Assembly (NCBI GenBank): GCA_900767135.1
Contig: CAAFYU010000071.1
Coordinates: forward strand, 1-53,341
Origin: Candidatus Gastranaerophilales bacterium
GTDB lineage: Bacteria; Cyanobacteriota; Vampirovibrionia; Gastranaerophilales; Gastranaerophilaceae
Direction: 5' to 3'
Length of the DNA: 53,341 bases
The notes beneath the pieces were generated by a model. That model saw only the letters and a list, made by a program, of their open reading frames with translations. It did no database searches and had not been told where the DNA came from. The position numbers and the translations under genes are program-made. Shown piece by piece: positions 40,877 through 50,200 of this stretch; within the stretch, counting starts at the first letter, position 1, and each line of letters begins with the position of its first letter.

Positions 40877-41398
40877 ATGTCATTCTTGATTTTCGCTTAT
40901 CGAAAATTAGACATTCAAAACCGGAAAAATGATTTAAACTATCGTTTAATGAATTTGACCAGAAAGTTGTCAGACTTGCAGCAATATGCAGCAAACATCG
41001 GCGATGGATCTGTATCAATGAGCGATATGATGAACACTCCGGGGTCAATGTTTAATCGACAATTAATGTTTATGCAGTATTCGCATAATGCGGCATTGTT
41101 TGGAGCAAATCAACAAATGCAAATGATGCAACCGCAAATCGCAATGCAAATGCAGCAAATGCAAGATCCGAATATGCAAGCTATGTATCAAAATTGGATC
41201 TTCAAAAGTCTTTATGATCAACAACGAGAACAAATTGGGAAACAAGAAGCCAAACTTCTTAATGAACAAGAAAAACAAATTCAAGCGGAAAAGGCTAAGA
41301 TTGAAACTCAATTGAAGTTGTTAGATCAAGAATATGAAGCTTGTAAGCAGGCTGAAGATAAAGGTGCTGAACAATTCAAGCCTAACTTCACAGCTTAA
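40877..41398 (+). CDS. Met/Gln-rich coiled-coil hypothetical protein
   Basis: A 173-residue protein with an N-terminal helix (MSFLIFAYRKLDIQNRKNDL), a Met/Gln-rich middle (~75-105, MQMMQPQIAMQMQQMQDPN) and a charged coiled coil (~120-160: EAKLLNEQEKQIQAEKAKIE). The C-terminal pattern LLDQEYEACK resembles ALNTEYDTVK at the end of the 34663 protein, suggesting a shared oligomerisation module. No signal peptide or enzyme motif is seen. It has its own ribosome-binding site and terminator, so it is likely a single-gene unit, probably lineage-specific. Confidence 0.65.
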   Translation: MSFLIFAYRKLDIQNRKNDLNYRLMNLTRKLSDLQQYAANIGDGSVSMSDMMNTPGSMFNRQLMFMQYSHNAALFGANQQMQMMQPQIAMQMQQMQDPNMQAMYQNWIFKSLYDQQREQIGKQEAKLLNEQEKQIQAEKAKIETQLKLLDQEYEACKQAEDKGAEQFKPNFTA

Positions 41399-41453
41399 TA
41401 GCTCATAGTTCTTAAATTTACCTAAATTAATTCCTATCCTTAACTAACCTGTT

Positions 41454-41484
41454 AAAGGGTTCGCTAAACTGCGAGCCCTTTTTT
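41454..41484. terminator. Intrinsic terminator after the 40877 gene
   Basis: AAAGGGTTCGC-TAAACT-GCGAGCCCTTTTTT, a 10-bp stem with one mismatch and a T run. It converges on the 5-formyl-THF cyclo-ligase gene. Confidence 0.85.
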
Positions 41485-41489
41485 CATGT

Positions 41490-41999
41490 TTAGATACAAA
41501 TTATTTCATCAATTTTTATGTCAAACTCTTCAATTGGAAGGTTTTTAACAAAAAGTTTTTTAAATACAACTGTTATTGTTTTAATATTTGGATTTTCTGC
41601 CAGAAATCTATCGTAAAATCCGCCACCATAACCGAGGCGATATCCATTTTTGTCTGCCATTAGAGCAGGAACAATTGCTAGATTTATTTGGTTTGGATTA
41701 ATCGGATTTGTGCAAGGTTCGCAAATATTAAAGTCGGATTTTATTAGTATATCTCCTTTTTGGTATGGGCAAATTTGAAGTTTGTCATCGCAAACTTTTG
41801 GTAGAAAAAAGTTTTTATTGTCTTTTAATAATCCAAGAAAATTAAATTCGTATTTAAGTGGGTGAAAAATTAAAATGTTTTCAGAATTTTTATAAAGAGA
41901 ACTTTGCCGAACTTTGTTATTTGCAATAGAATTCGCCAAATCTGAAAACAAGTTTTTTCTAATATATTTTGCGTGTTCTCTCAAAGATTTTTTGTCCAT
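41490..41999 (-). CDS. 5-formyltetrahydrofolate cyclo-ligase
   Basis: ATP-dependent conversion of 5-formyl-THF to 5,10-methenyl-THF, recycling a folate storage form. The 169-residue protein is slightly short but has the N-terminal KKSLREHAKYIRKN, the substrate region and the family's hallmark phosphate/substrate loop YRLGYGGGFYDRFL (residues ~122-135). The start codon follows a TATAAT box by six bases, so it is another leaderless transcript. It functionally relates to folP elsewhere in the window but is not linked. Confidence 0.92.
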   Translation of the reverse strand: MDKKSLREHAKYIRKNLFSDLANSIANNKVRQSSLYKNSENILIFHPLKYEFNFLGLLKDNKNFFLPKVCDDKLQICPYQKGDILIKSDFNICEPCTNPINPNQINLAIVPALMADKNGYRLGYGGGFYDRFLAENPNIKTITVVFKKLFVKNLPIEEFDIKIDEIICI

Positions 42000-42005
42000 A
42001 AATTA

Positions 42006-42033
42006 ATTATACTATGCAAAAAAATCTTAACAA
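42006..42033 (-). promoter_or_regulatory. Leaderless promoter of the 5-formyl-THF cyclo-ligase gene
   Basis: Minus strand TTGTTA (42033-42028), 16-bp spacer, TATAAT (42011-42006), TAATTT, ATG 41999. No Shine-Dalgarno sequence. Confidence 0.78.
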
Positions 42034-42114
42034 ATTCTTAAACTTGTTTTGTGGATAAATTACTTGTAAAAAAATTTTTCCCATGGCATAATCTAGTTAT
42101 TGGAAAGGCTAGTC

Positions 42115-42756
42115 ATGGCAAATATTTTAGTATATTTACTCGATGGAAAAATTTATATAAACTTAACTAATAGATGTACAAATGACTGTATTTTTTGCCT
42201 TAGAAAAGACAAAGACGATGTTGTCGGTCAGACTTTATGGTTGGACAATGAAAACTCAAATGCCGACGATGTTATAAAGCAGTTTGAGTTAAAACGAAAT
42301 GAGCTTCTAACAACTCACAATTTACCATTTAAGGAAGTTATTTTCTGTGGTTACGGTGAACCGATGTTGAAGTTTGATGTCATGAAACAAGTGGCAAAAT
42401 ATATTAAAGACAAATACCCTGAAACTAAGATTAGAGTAAATACAAACGGGCATGCAAATTACGTTTATAAGAAGAATGTTGTACCGGAATGCAAAGGACT
42501 TATTGATGAGTTTTCAGTAAGTTTGAACGGCTCAACAAAAGAAGAATATGATGAACTTTCTCAACCAAAGTTTGATGAAGCATACGATGAGATGAAAAAA
42601 TTCATTAAAGCTTGTTCTGATGAAGGAATTTCAGTAGTTGCAAGTGTTGTAGAAGGCTACAAAGGCAGACATCTGGATTTGGAAAAATGCGAAGAAATCG
42701 CAAAAAGCTTAGGTGCAAAATTTAGAGTCCGAGAATGGATTAAAAACGGATATTAA
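42115..42756 (+). CDS. Radical SAM protein, TatD-associated type
   Basis: A 213-residue radical SAM protein. The 4Fe-4S cluster motif is CTNDCIFC (CxxxCxxC, residues ~21-28), and later come FCGYGEPMLKFD (GEP motif), IRVNTNGHAN and DEFSVSLNGS. The size and motif order fit the family named for linkage to TatD-type nucleases; no tatD gene is in this window. ATG 42115 is chosen over an upstream TTG because GGAAAGG lies correctly before it. The reaction is unknown. Confidence 0.85.
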   Translation: MANILVYLLDGKIYINLTNRCTNDCIFCLRKDKDDVVGQTLWLDNENSNADDVIKQFELKRNELLTTHNLPFKEVIFCGYGEPMLKFDVMKQVAKYIKDKYPETKIRVNTNGHANYVYKKNVVPECKGLIDEFSVSLNGSTKEEYDELSQPKFDEAYDEMKKFIKACSDEGISVVASVVEGYKGRHLDLEKCEEIAKSLGAKFRVREWIKNGY

Positions 42757-42799
42757 TAACATAATTTATTTATAAATAAACCAAAAGAAAGGAAAAAAC

Positions 42800-44959
42800 A
42801 TGAACATTTTAGACAAAATCATGAAGCCAAAATCAATTGCGGTTATTGGTGCGTCAACAAAAGAACACACTATCGGTTCTGATATCATGAAAAGATTGCA
42901 GGAATACAATTTTAATGGAAAAATTTATCCTGTAAACCCAAAAGGTGGAGTTATTGAAGGACTTCAAGCATACACTTCTGTTTTGGAAGTTCCAGGTGAA
43001 GTAGATTTGGCTATCATTGTTGTTAATGCTAAATTTGTATTATCAACAATTGACCAATGTCACGAAAAAGGCATCAAAGGTCTTTGTATCATCACTGCCG
43101 GCTTCAAAGAAACTGGTAAAGAAGGTGCTGAAGTTGAAAAACAATTAGTAGAAAAAATTAAAGAATACGGCATGAGATGTGTTGGCCCTAACTGCTTAGG
43201 TGTTGTAAACACTCACCCTGACGTTAGAATGGACGGTTGCTTTGCAGAATCTCTTCCTGAACGTGGAAACATCGGTTTCGTATCTCAATCAGGTGCATTA
43301 GGTGGCGGTATTTTGAACATTTTGAAAGACCTTAACCTAGGTTTTGCACAATTCATTTCAATCGGTAACCAAGCTGATGTAAATGCTGAAACAGCTCTTG
43401 AATACTGGGAAAATGATGAAGACGTTAAACAAATTTTGTTATACATGGAATCAATTCAAGATCCGGCTAATTTCAGAAAATTAGCTACAAGAATTACAAA
43501 GAAAAAACCTATCTTGGCTTTGAAATCTGGAAGATCTGCTGCCGGTGCTTCTGCTGCATCATCACACACAGGTTCATTGGCTGGTGCTGATAAAGCTGCT
43601 GCTGCATTGTTGCACCAATCAGGTATTATCAGAGAATTTTCTTTGAAAAACTTGTTTGCAACTGCAAAAGTATTCTCAACTTGCCCTATTCCAAAAGGTG
43701 ACAGAGTTGCTATTATTACAAACTCAGGTGGTCCTGGTATCATGGCGACAGATGCTGTTTGTGAATACGGTATGCAAATGGCAAAATTAACAGATGCTAC
43801 AAAAGATAAATTAAGAAGTTTCTTACCATCTGCTGCATCAGTTAAAAACCCTGTTGATATGATTGCTTCTGCTCCAATCGAACACTACAAGCAAACATTA
43901 GAAACAGTTATCGCTGATGAAAACGTTGATATGATTATTACAATCTATCTTCCATTCTTAGGCTTGAAAGATATTGATGTTGCAAAAGCATTGATGGAAA
44001 TTAAAGCTGAACACCCTGAAAAACCGGTTATCGGTGTGTTCATGACTAAGAGCGAATTCTTCACAAAACTTTCTGACATGGAAGTTAACATGCCATTCTT
44101 TATGTATGCAGAAGAAGCTGCTGACGGTTTGAACAGATTGAATGAACAAAGACTTTGGATTGAAAAACCGGAAGGAAAAGTTCCTTGCTATTCAGATGTT
44201 GACAAAGCAAAAGTTGACAGCATTATCAAAAATGCATTGAAAGAAAACAGAGCTCAATTGACAACTCTTGAATCAATTGATGTATTGCAAGCATACGGAA
44301 TCAGAGCTTGTAAATACGGTTTGGCAACAAACGAAGAAGAAGTTGTTAACCTAGGTAACTCAATTGGCTACCCTGTTGTTATGAAAATGACTTCAAAAAC
44401 AACTTCTCACAAAACAGATGTTGGCGGTGTTGTTGTAAACATTAAATCAGAAGAACAATTGAGAAAAGAATACAAAGGACTTCTTGAAAGATTGGAAGCT
44501 AAAGGCTTGTTAGAAGGGCTTGAAGGCGTAATTATTCAAGAAATGGTTAAAGGATCTCGTGAAATGGTTTGCGGTATCGCAACAGATCCTCAATACGGTC
44601 CTATGATGATGTTCGGTTTAGGCGGTGTATTCGTAGAAGTTATGAAAGACGTAACATTCAGAATTGCTCCTTTGACTGATACAGACGCTATGGATATGAT
44701 TAAATCAGTTAAGGCTTACAAACTTCTTGAAGGTGCAAGAGGAACAAAACCTGCTCAAATCGATCAAATCCAAGAAACATTGTTGAGATTATCTCAATTA
44801 GTTAACGACTACAAATTTATCGATGAATTGGATATTAACCCATTGTTAATCTCTGAATCAACAGGTGAAGGAATTGCCGTTGATGGACGTATTAAAGTTA
44901 GATTGGAAGAAGCAAAAGAAGCTCTTGCTTGCAATTGTGAAGCTTGCTCTTGCTGCTAA
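42800..44959 (+). CDS. ADP-forming acetate-CoA ligase (fused alpha-beta)
   Basis: A 719-residue acyl-CoA synthetase (ADP-forming). It converts acetyl-CoA, ADP and phosphate to acetate, CoA and ATP, a substrate-level ATP step typical of fermenters. Order: CoA-binding Rossmann domain (~5-130, IAVIGASTKEHTIGSDIMKRL), ligase-CoA domains with catalytic His256 (ASSHTGSLAG), and a C-terminal ATP-grasp domain (~490-705, GYPVVMKMTSKTTSHKTDVGGV). It ends in an unusual LACNCEACSCC tail with five Cys in nine residues. The N-acetyltransferase domain of Pat proteins is absent, supporting a catabolic enzyme. It is highly codon-regular, suggesting strong expression. Confidence 0.93.
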   Translation: MNILDKIMKPKSIAVIGASTKEHTIGSDIMKRLQEYNFNGKIYPVNPKGGVIEGLQAYTSVLEVPGEVDLAIIVVNAKFVLSTIDQCHEKGIKGLCIITAGFKETGKEGAEVEKQLVEKIKEYGMRCVGPNCLGVVNTHPDVRMDGCFAESLPERGNIGFVSQSGALGGGILNILKDLNLGFAQFISIGNQADVNAETALEYWENDEDVKQILLYMESIQDPANFRKLATRITKKKPILALKSGRSAAGASAASSHTGSLAGADKAAAALLHQSGIIREFSLKNLFATAKVFSTCPIPKGDRVAIITNSGGPGIMATDAVCEYGMQMAKLTDATKDKLRSFLPSAASVKNPVDMIASAPIEHYKQTLETVIADENVDMIITIYLPFLGLKDIDVAKALMEIKAEHPEKPVIGVFMTKSEFFTKLSDMEVNMPFFMYAEEAADGLNRLNEQRLWIEKPEGKVPCYSDVDKAKVDSIIKNALKENRAQLTTLESIDVLQAYGIRACKYGLATNEEEVVNLGNSIGYPVVMKMTSKTTSHKTDVGGVVVNIKSEEQLRKEYKGLLERLEAKGLLEGLEGVIIQEMVKGSREMVCGIATDPQYGPMMMFGLGGVFVEVMKDVTFRIAPLTDTDAMDMIKSVKAYKLLEGARGTKPAQIDQIQETLLRLSQLVNDYKFIDELDINPLLISESTGEGIAVDGRIKVRLEEAKEALACNCEACSCC

Positions 44960-44985
44960 TCAAGTCTAATTTAAGCAAAAATAGT

Positions 44986-45019
44986 AAAAGGCGATACTTT
45001 TAAAAGTGTCGCCTTTTTT
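44986..45019 (+). terminator. Intrinsic terminator after acetate-CoA ligase
   Basis: AAAAGGCGATACTTTT / AAAAGTGTCGCCTTTTTT, a long stem with one mismatch. It ends two bases before the locus C -35 box, insulating that locus. Confidence 0.9.
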
Positions 45020-45020
45020 G

Positions 45021-45049
45021 TTGAAAAATTATTCAAAATATGCTATAAT
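45021..45049 (+). promoter_or_regulatory. Promoter of prepilin locus C
   Basis: TTGAAA (45021-45026), 17-bp spacer, extended TGC-TATAAT (45044-45049). Confidence 0.85.
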
Positions 45050-45081
45050 GAAGGTGTAGAGTTTAAAGAAAGGATTTATGA

Positions 45082-45911
45082 ATGACAAAATTAGTTATTA
45101 AAAACTCGTCGGGGGGGGGGCTAAAAAATCCGCATTTACTCTTGCCGAAGGTGCTACGCACGTAGCCCACTGTGACAAGTTTCGTCGAGTCGCGTTTACT
45201 TTGGCTGAGGTTCTCATCACTCTCGGCATAATTGGTGTTGTTGCTGCAATTACAATTCCGTCTATTGTACAAAAATTTGAAGAAAAGAAGACTGTTAGTC
45301 AGGTAATGAAGGCTTATTCGGAAATTTCACAAGCTTATACAACTGCTGTGGAAGAAATTGATACTCCTGATAATTGGGGATTGGTGATCTGGACAGCGAA
45401 TGATGATGTTGACGAACATAATATTTTATATCACATAAGACCATATTTAAAAATTAGTCAATATTGTGGTAGTAAGCAATCTTATTCTTGTTGGGCACAA
45501 ACAAAAGCTGTTACAGGAATTACTTTTGGGCATAATGGTGAACCCTTTTATAGTAGAGCAGTATTAGCCGACGGTACATCAATTTTGAGCATGGTTACGA
45601 GACCGACTTGTACTGGAAGTACTGGACAAATAAATAATACTTGTGGAATAATCCGAATTGATGTAAATGGTAAAAAACCGCCAAATCTTATGGGGCGAGA
45701 TGTATTCTCATTTTGGGTGACAAAGGATAAAATACTTCCTACCGGTAGTCAGTTAGAAGGTGCTGGTTCTGGAACTTCATTTGAAAATGGTTGTGTTGGT
45801 GGTGCAGAAGGACGTGGTTGTACTGCGTGGCTTCTTTATAACGAAAACATGGACTATTTGCATTGTCCTGACAAATTGGGTTGGAACAAGGCAAAAAAGT
45901 GTCGTGATTGA
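45082..45911 (+). CDS. Type IV prepilin-like protein, locus C (frameshifted at G10)
   Basis: ATG 45082 (AAAGAAAGGA site upstream) encodes MTKLVIKNSS and then crosses G10 (45111-45120). As given it stops after 27 codons at TAG 45163. With 11 G it continues as GGGAKKSAFTLAEGATHV... and joins the prepilin frame, which is open from 45123 to 45911. Two prepilin cleavage motifs occur 20 residues apart, FTLAEG and FTLAEVLITLGIIG, separated by a 60-base palindromic insertion like that in locus A. The first leader would be 18 residues, a normal prepilin length. The soluble domain contains DVNGKKPPNLMGRDVFSFWV. The nearby ATG at 45078 stops at once, so 45082 is preferred. Confidence 0.8.
45111..45120 (+). 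repeat. G10 homopolymer tract, locus C
   Basis: Ten consecutive G after TC. The in-frame state needs 11 or 8. Confidence 0.9.
45149..45194 (+). repeat. 60-base palindromic insertion duplicating the prepilin motif, locus C
   Basis: GCTACG-CA-CGTAGC at 45153-45166. In the 11-G frame it encodes GATHVAHCDKFRRVA between FTLAE and FTLAEVLITLG. The off-frame TAG stop of locus C (45163) lies inside this palindrome. Confidence 0.75.
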
Positions 45912-45942
45912 TGAATTTTTCTAACACGACGCTATTTACATG

Positions 45943-45971
45943 TTGAAATGTGGTAAAAAATATGTTATACT
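45943..45971 (+). promoter_or_regulatory. Promoter of prepilin locus D
   Basis: TTGAAA (45943-45948), 17-bp spacer, TG-T-TATACT (45966-45971). Confidence 0.8.
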
Positions 45972-46003
45972 AATTAAGTAAATATAAAAAGAAAGGGCAA
46001 GAT

Positions 46004-47089
46004 ATGAAGAGATTTGGAATTATAAGAGCCTTCGGGGGGAGGGCTAGTTTAGAGTCGAAGTCTGTATCCGGAAAAGATGCCATTAATCGTCATTCTGAGC
46101 GATTAGCGTACCACAAGGGCATCCTACCTCGTACGGCTCGTTTACTCGCCTACGATGTAAGCAAAGAATCCAGCAATACTAATCTAATACAGTTGCAAGG
46201 AATAAAAATTAATTCAACCGAAACAGCCCAAGTTTCGTGTCGGATTAGCAAATCCGACCTACGCTTAGCTGCTAAAAAAGTTGCCTTTACATTGGCAGAA
46301 GTTTTAATTACTCTTGGTATTATAGGTGTAGTTGCAGCAATAACCTTGCCGACATTAATTCAGAATTATAAAAATCAAGCCTATGTAGATCAATTAAAAA
46401 AAACAGTTTCTTCATTCGAAAATGGAATAAAGTTAATAATTGCAAAAGAAGGTGCAACAAGTTTAACCGAGACGGAGTTGGGAAAGTATATAGAAGATAG
46501 TTCTTTGTCATCAGATGATTTATATACTAAAATAAAACCAATATTTAAAAACAATTTTAATATAATAGAAACATATAGTGCTTCAGAAATTGATGAAAAA
46601 TTGCCAAATAGCACCAGCGGTGTTATTACAAATGTGGAAGTTTGTAAGTCTTATATTGGAAAAGTAAAAGCTATAGCGTATAAGCAAACTAATAAAAATC
46701 AATGCATTTCAATTGGGGGAGCAAGTATAAATTTATCATTAGCAGATGGGGCGTTTGTAGAATTTGAAAAATATTTAATAAACCCAGTTGATAATAATGA
46801 AGACGCTAAGAAAATAGTAGCAGCTGTGCTTTTTGATATAAATGGGTTGAAAGGTCCAAATCAGTATGGTTATGATGTATTTCAATTCCTTTTAATCGAT
46901 GATGGTTCTTTAATTCCTGCTGGGGGAATTGTATATGCCAAAACAAGTGGTGGTGAAAATAATTGGAAACGGTATTATTGGGCTACTGGTTCAGGAATGA
47001 CTTGCAAAGTTAAAGGGAAGTCGTATGGTGGCTGGGGAACTGGTTGTGCCGCTTCTGTTGTTGAGAATGGTTGGAAGATAGACTATTAA
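46004..47089 (+). CDS. Type IV prepilin-like protein with 94-residue leader, locus D (in frame)
   Basis: A 361-residue open frame from ATG 46004 with an AAAGGG site. It begins MKRFGIIRAFGGRAS, where the G tract is interrupted (GGGGGGAGGG, 46034-46043) and in frame. The leader carries a REP element (46088-46174, read NRHSERLAYHKG...) and the palindrome GTCGGATT-AGCA-AATCCGAC, then SDLRLAAKKVAFTLAEVLITLGIIGVVAAITLPT. Prepilin peptidase would cut before the Phe at residue 95. The soluble domain ends with DINGLKGPNQYGYDVFQFL and a Gly/Trp-rich tail. Because the whole leader is open here, it validates the frame predicted for the shifted loci A and E. A 94-residue pre-sequence is far longer than normal. 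Confidence 0.87.
   Translation: MKRFGIIRAFGGRASLESKSVSGKDAINRHSERLAYHKGILPRTARLLAYDVSKESSNTNLIQLQGIKINSTETAQVSCRISKSDLRLAAKKVAFTLAEVLITLGIIGVVAAITLPTLIQNYKNQAYVDQLKKTVSSFENGIKLIIAKEGATSLTETELGKYIEDSSLSSDDLYTKIKPIFKNNFNIIETYSASEIDEKLPNSTSGVITNVEVCKSYIGKVKAIAYKQTNKNQCISIGGASINLSLADGAFVEFEKYLINPVDNNEDAKKIVAAVLFDINGLKGPNQYGYDVFQFLLIDDGSLIPAGGIVYAKTSGGENNWKRYYWATGSGMTCKVKGKSYGGWGTGCAASVVENGWKIDY
46088..46174 (+). repeat. REP-like element with internal insertion in locus D leader
   Basis: CGTCATTCTGAGCGATTAGCG, about 50 extra bases, then AAAGAATCCAGC. The frame is open throughout. Confidence 0.7.
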
Positions 47090-47137
47090 AACAGATAAAT
47101 ATTTTTGAGAATGCAAATTTATAAGTTCGCAAATTAT

Positions 47138-47203
47138 ATGACGGCGGGGGAGGACCCAGCCCTACTTCTCTATTCTCGTCATTGCGAGCGATTAGCGAAG
47201 TAA
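47138..47203 (+). pseudogene. Possible leader relic with GGGGGAGG and REP
   Basis: A 21-codon frame, MTAGEDPALLLYSRHCERLAK, with a short interrupted G tract and a REP unit (47177-47208) read in the same frame (SRHCER) as in loci A, D and E. No prepilin follows; the next gene is on the opposite strand. It may be a decayed leader module. The remaining spacer up to 47276 shows nothing else. Confidence 0.3.
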
Positions 47204-47208
47204 TCCAG
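47177..47208 (+). repeat. REP-like element downstream of locus D
   Basis: CGTCATTGCGAGCGATTAGC then GAAGTAATCCAG. Confidence 0.7.
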
Positions 47209-47276
47209 AATTTAATTAGTATATCTACCCCAGACTGCATAAATTAATGATGAGTTACACCAGAATAGTAAGAACT

Positions 47277-50200
47277 CTAATCTACTGAGAAAATCTCTCT
47301 AATATCGTCCATTGTAAGCGATTTTACGATGTTTCTGTCGACTGAAATTACGCTATCAACAAGGTTTCGTTTAACTGTTTTAAGCTTTTGGATTTTTTCT
47401 TCAACTGTATTTTTGGTGATAAGTCTATATACGAAAACTTTTTTAGTTTGTCCGATACGGTATGCTCTGTCTGTTGCTTGATCTTCAACAGCAGGGTTCC
47501 ACCATGGGTCGTAATGAATTACGTAATCTGCTCCGGTTAAGTTCAAACCGGTACCGCCGGCTTTCAAACTAATCAAGAAAATCGGGATATTTGGATTAGA
47601 ATTAAATCTTTCAACAGCTCCTTGACGGTCTTTTGTTTTACCTGTCAAGTATTCGTAAGGTATGCCTTCACGTTCCAACCAACCTTTTACAATGTCAAGC
47701 ATATTGACAAATTGGCTGAATAACAAAATTCTGTGCCCTTCGTCAATAATTTCTTCAAGCATTGATTTTAGTTTTTCGAATTTGCCCGATTTCATAATAT
47801 GTTTTACGTTTTCTTTGTCGTAAAGTCTTGGGTGACAACATATTTGACGTAATCTCAAAAGTGCTGAGAAGATAGACAAACGACTCTTTTCAAGTCCGTT
47901 TTGCTCAATTGATTTGAATAATTCTTCTTTCGTGCTGTCAAGAACTTGCAAGTAGAAATCTCTTTGTTCGTCTGTAAGTTCGCAATATGCAATGTTTTCA
48001 ACTTTATCAGGCAAGTCTTTTGCAACATCTCGTTTCATACGACGTAAAATGAACGGATAAATCTGCAATTTCAGGCGTTTTTCAACTGTTTTGTCCTGAC
48101 GTTCCATAATTGGATTTACGTAATGAGAATTAAATTCTGCCATATTAAACAAAAATCCAGGCATCAAAAAGTCGAATACTGACCATAATTCTTCAAGTTT
48201 ATTTTCTATCGGAGTCCCCGAAAGAGCCAATTTGTGCGAAGCTTGAAGCTTTTTAACTGCTTGTGCTGTTTGTGACATTGCGTTTTTGATATTTTGAGAT
48301 TCGTCCAGAATAACATATCTGAAATTATATTCTTTAAGCTTTGCAATATCACGTCTAATTAAGGCATAGCTTGTGATTACTACGTCAAAATTTGGAATTT
48401 CTTTAAAAAATTGCTTTCTTTCAACTCCGGAAAGTTCCAAAGTTGTCAAAGTTGGAGCAAATTTTTGAATTTCAGATTTCCAGTTGAAAACAACGGTTGT
48501 CGGACAAATTACAAGAACCGGCATCGGACCGTCCTCTTCTTTGGCTTTTTGAACAACGGCAAGAGCTTGAAGAGTTTTCCCTAACCCCATGTCATCTGCC
48601 AAAATTCCGTTTAAACCGTATTTGTACATAAACCAAAGCCAGCCAAAACCTTTGGATTGATATTCTCTGAACTCTGCGTTAATACCTTCCGGCAATTTTA
48701 AATTTTCTGATGTCGAGAAGTTTGACATTTGTTTCCAGAATGTTTCAAATTTTTCGCTCAAAACTAACTCTACATTAAGGTTTTTCAATTCGTTAATAAG
48801 CCCTGCACGATAAGTTTTTACGACGTATTTGTTATCATTGTTTCGATAAACGTCAAACGAGTTGAATGCACGCATTATTGAATAAATATCTTGTGCAGGG
48901 TATTCAACAAAGCCTAAACTTCTTATGCGACTGTATTTTTCGCCACTTTGAATAGTTTCATATATTTCATCAAAGTTAATAATTTCTTCGCCGACTTGCC
49001 CATATAAAAATATTTCAAAACTATCTTCCGCTTCTTCTGAAAAGTCGATTTTTGCACAAAGTCTAAATGGGTCGTCCATAAGCTTAAAGAAATTCATATC
49101 ATCTTTTTCAACGAATTTCCAGCCTTCTCCGGCTTGTTTTATGTAGTAGTTGTAAAAATCAATTGCGTTTTCTTTTTCCAAAGCTAAATTGTTTGTTTGC
49201 ATTGGAACAAAACGGCATGCCAAAAGCATTTGATAGGCCTCTTGCTCGTGTTTAAGATTCCTCTTAATCCAGTAAACAAGGTCTTCACCAGGTTTTTTGA
49301 TTGTTATATAAGGTGCTTTTTCTGCCGTAGTCTTGGAATACGGTACGACAACTCCATCATATTCAAATTCTAAGGAAGCTTTCAATGACTGATCGTAGTC
49401 AATTCCCATTGTAACAATGTTTAGCGGAGGACGTTCAGTAAGCATTAATTGGTTTATATTATCAGCGATTTCGACGTCCATAATCTCTTGTAGTTTTGGC
49501 AATTCTTCGTAAATAAATTTTCCGCCATCAGCGTCTTTCAAGTCAGTGAAAGACGATTTTAAAATGTTTTGCGGTAAAGAATTCATAGCGATATTTGTTG
49601 GGAAAATTACGTTTTTATATCTTCCCCATTTCAAATGTCTTGAAAAATATCGAACTTCTTCAAGTGGATAAGCATCGTCTTTATCAGGTCTTTTCCACTC
49701 TAATGACAAAAGAATAGTGCCTTGTGCACCAGTGTTCACGTTTAGGACAAGTCGCCATTCCTCGTCCATAAATTTCAATCTTTCTTTTGTTTTTTCGTCC
49801 AAAACCTCGTCGGCTTTTGAAAGCAAAGTAAACATCGGACCAAATTTAGTAATTGGAATGTCATACCAACCGGCTTTTTTGTCTTGTCTTGATACAGTCA
49901 AAAGCTGTTGAAATATTGCAACTTCAACTTTTTGAGAATTGTTTAATTCAAAATCCGGATTTTGTTTTTGTGCTTCAATTAATGCCCTCAAAATTGGTTC
50001 AATTTGGCGAACAACTTTTCCTGTTTCTCGTGACCGAACAAGAATTGAGAAAAAGTTTGCTTTTCTTTTTGAATTAAAATGAAAAAGAAAACTTCCTTGC
50101 GGTTCTTCGGTTAGAGCTGTATTTTCGTCAGGAAAATCAAACTCCATGCCATATTTGGTTTCTAACCAATCTTCATAAGCGTGTTCGTCAATTGCTTTCA

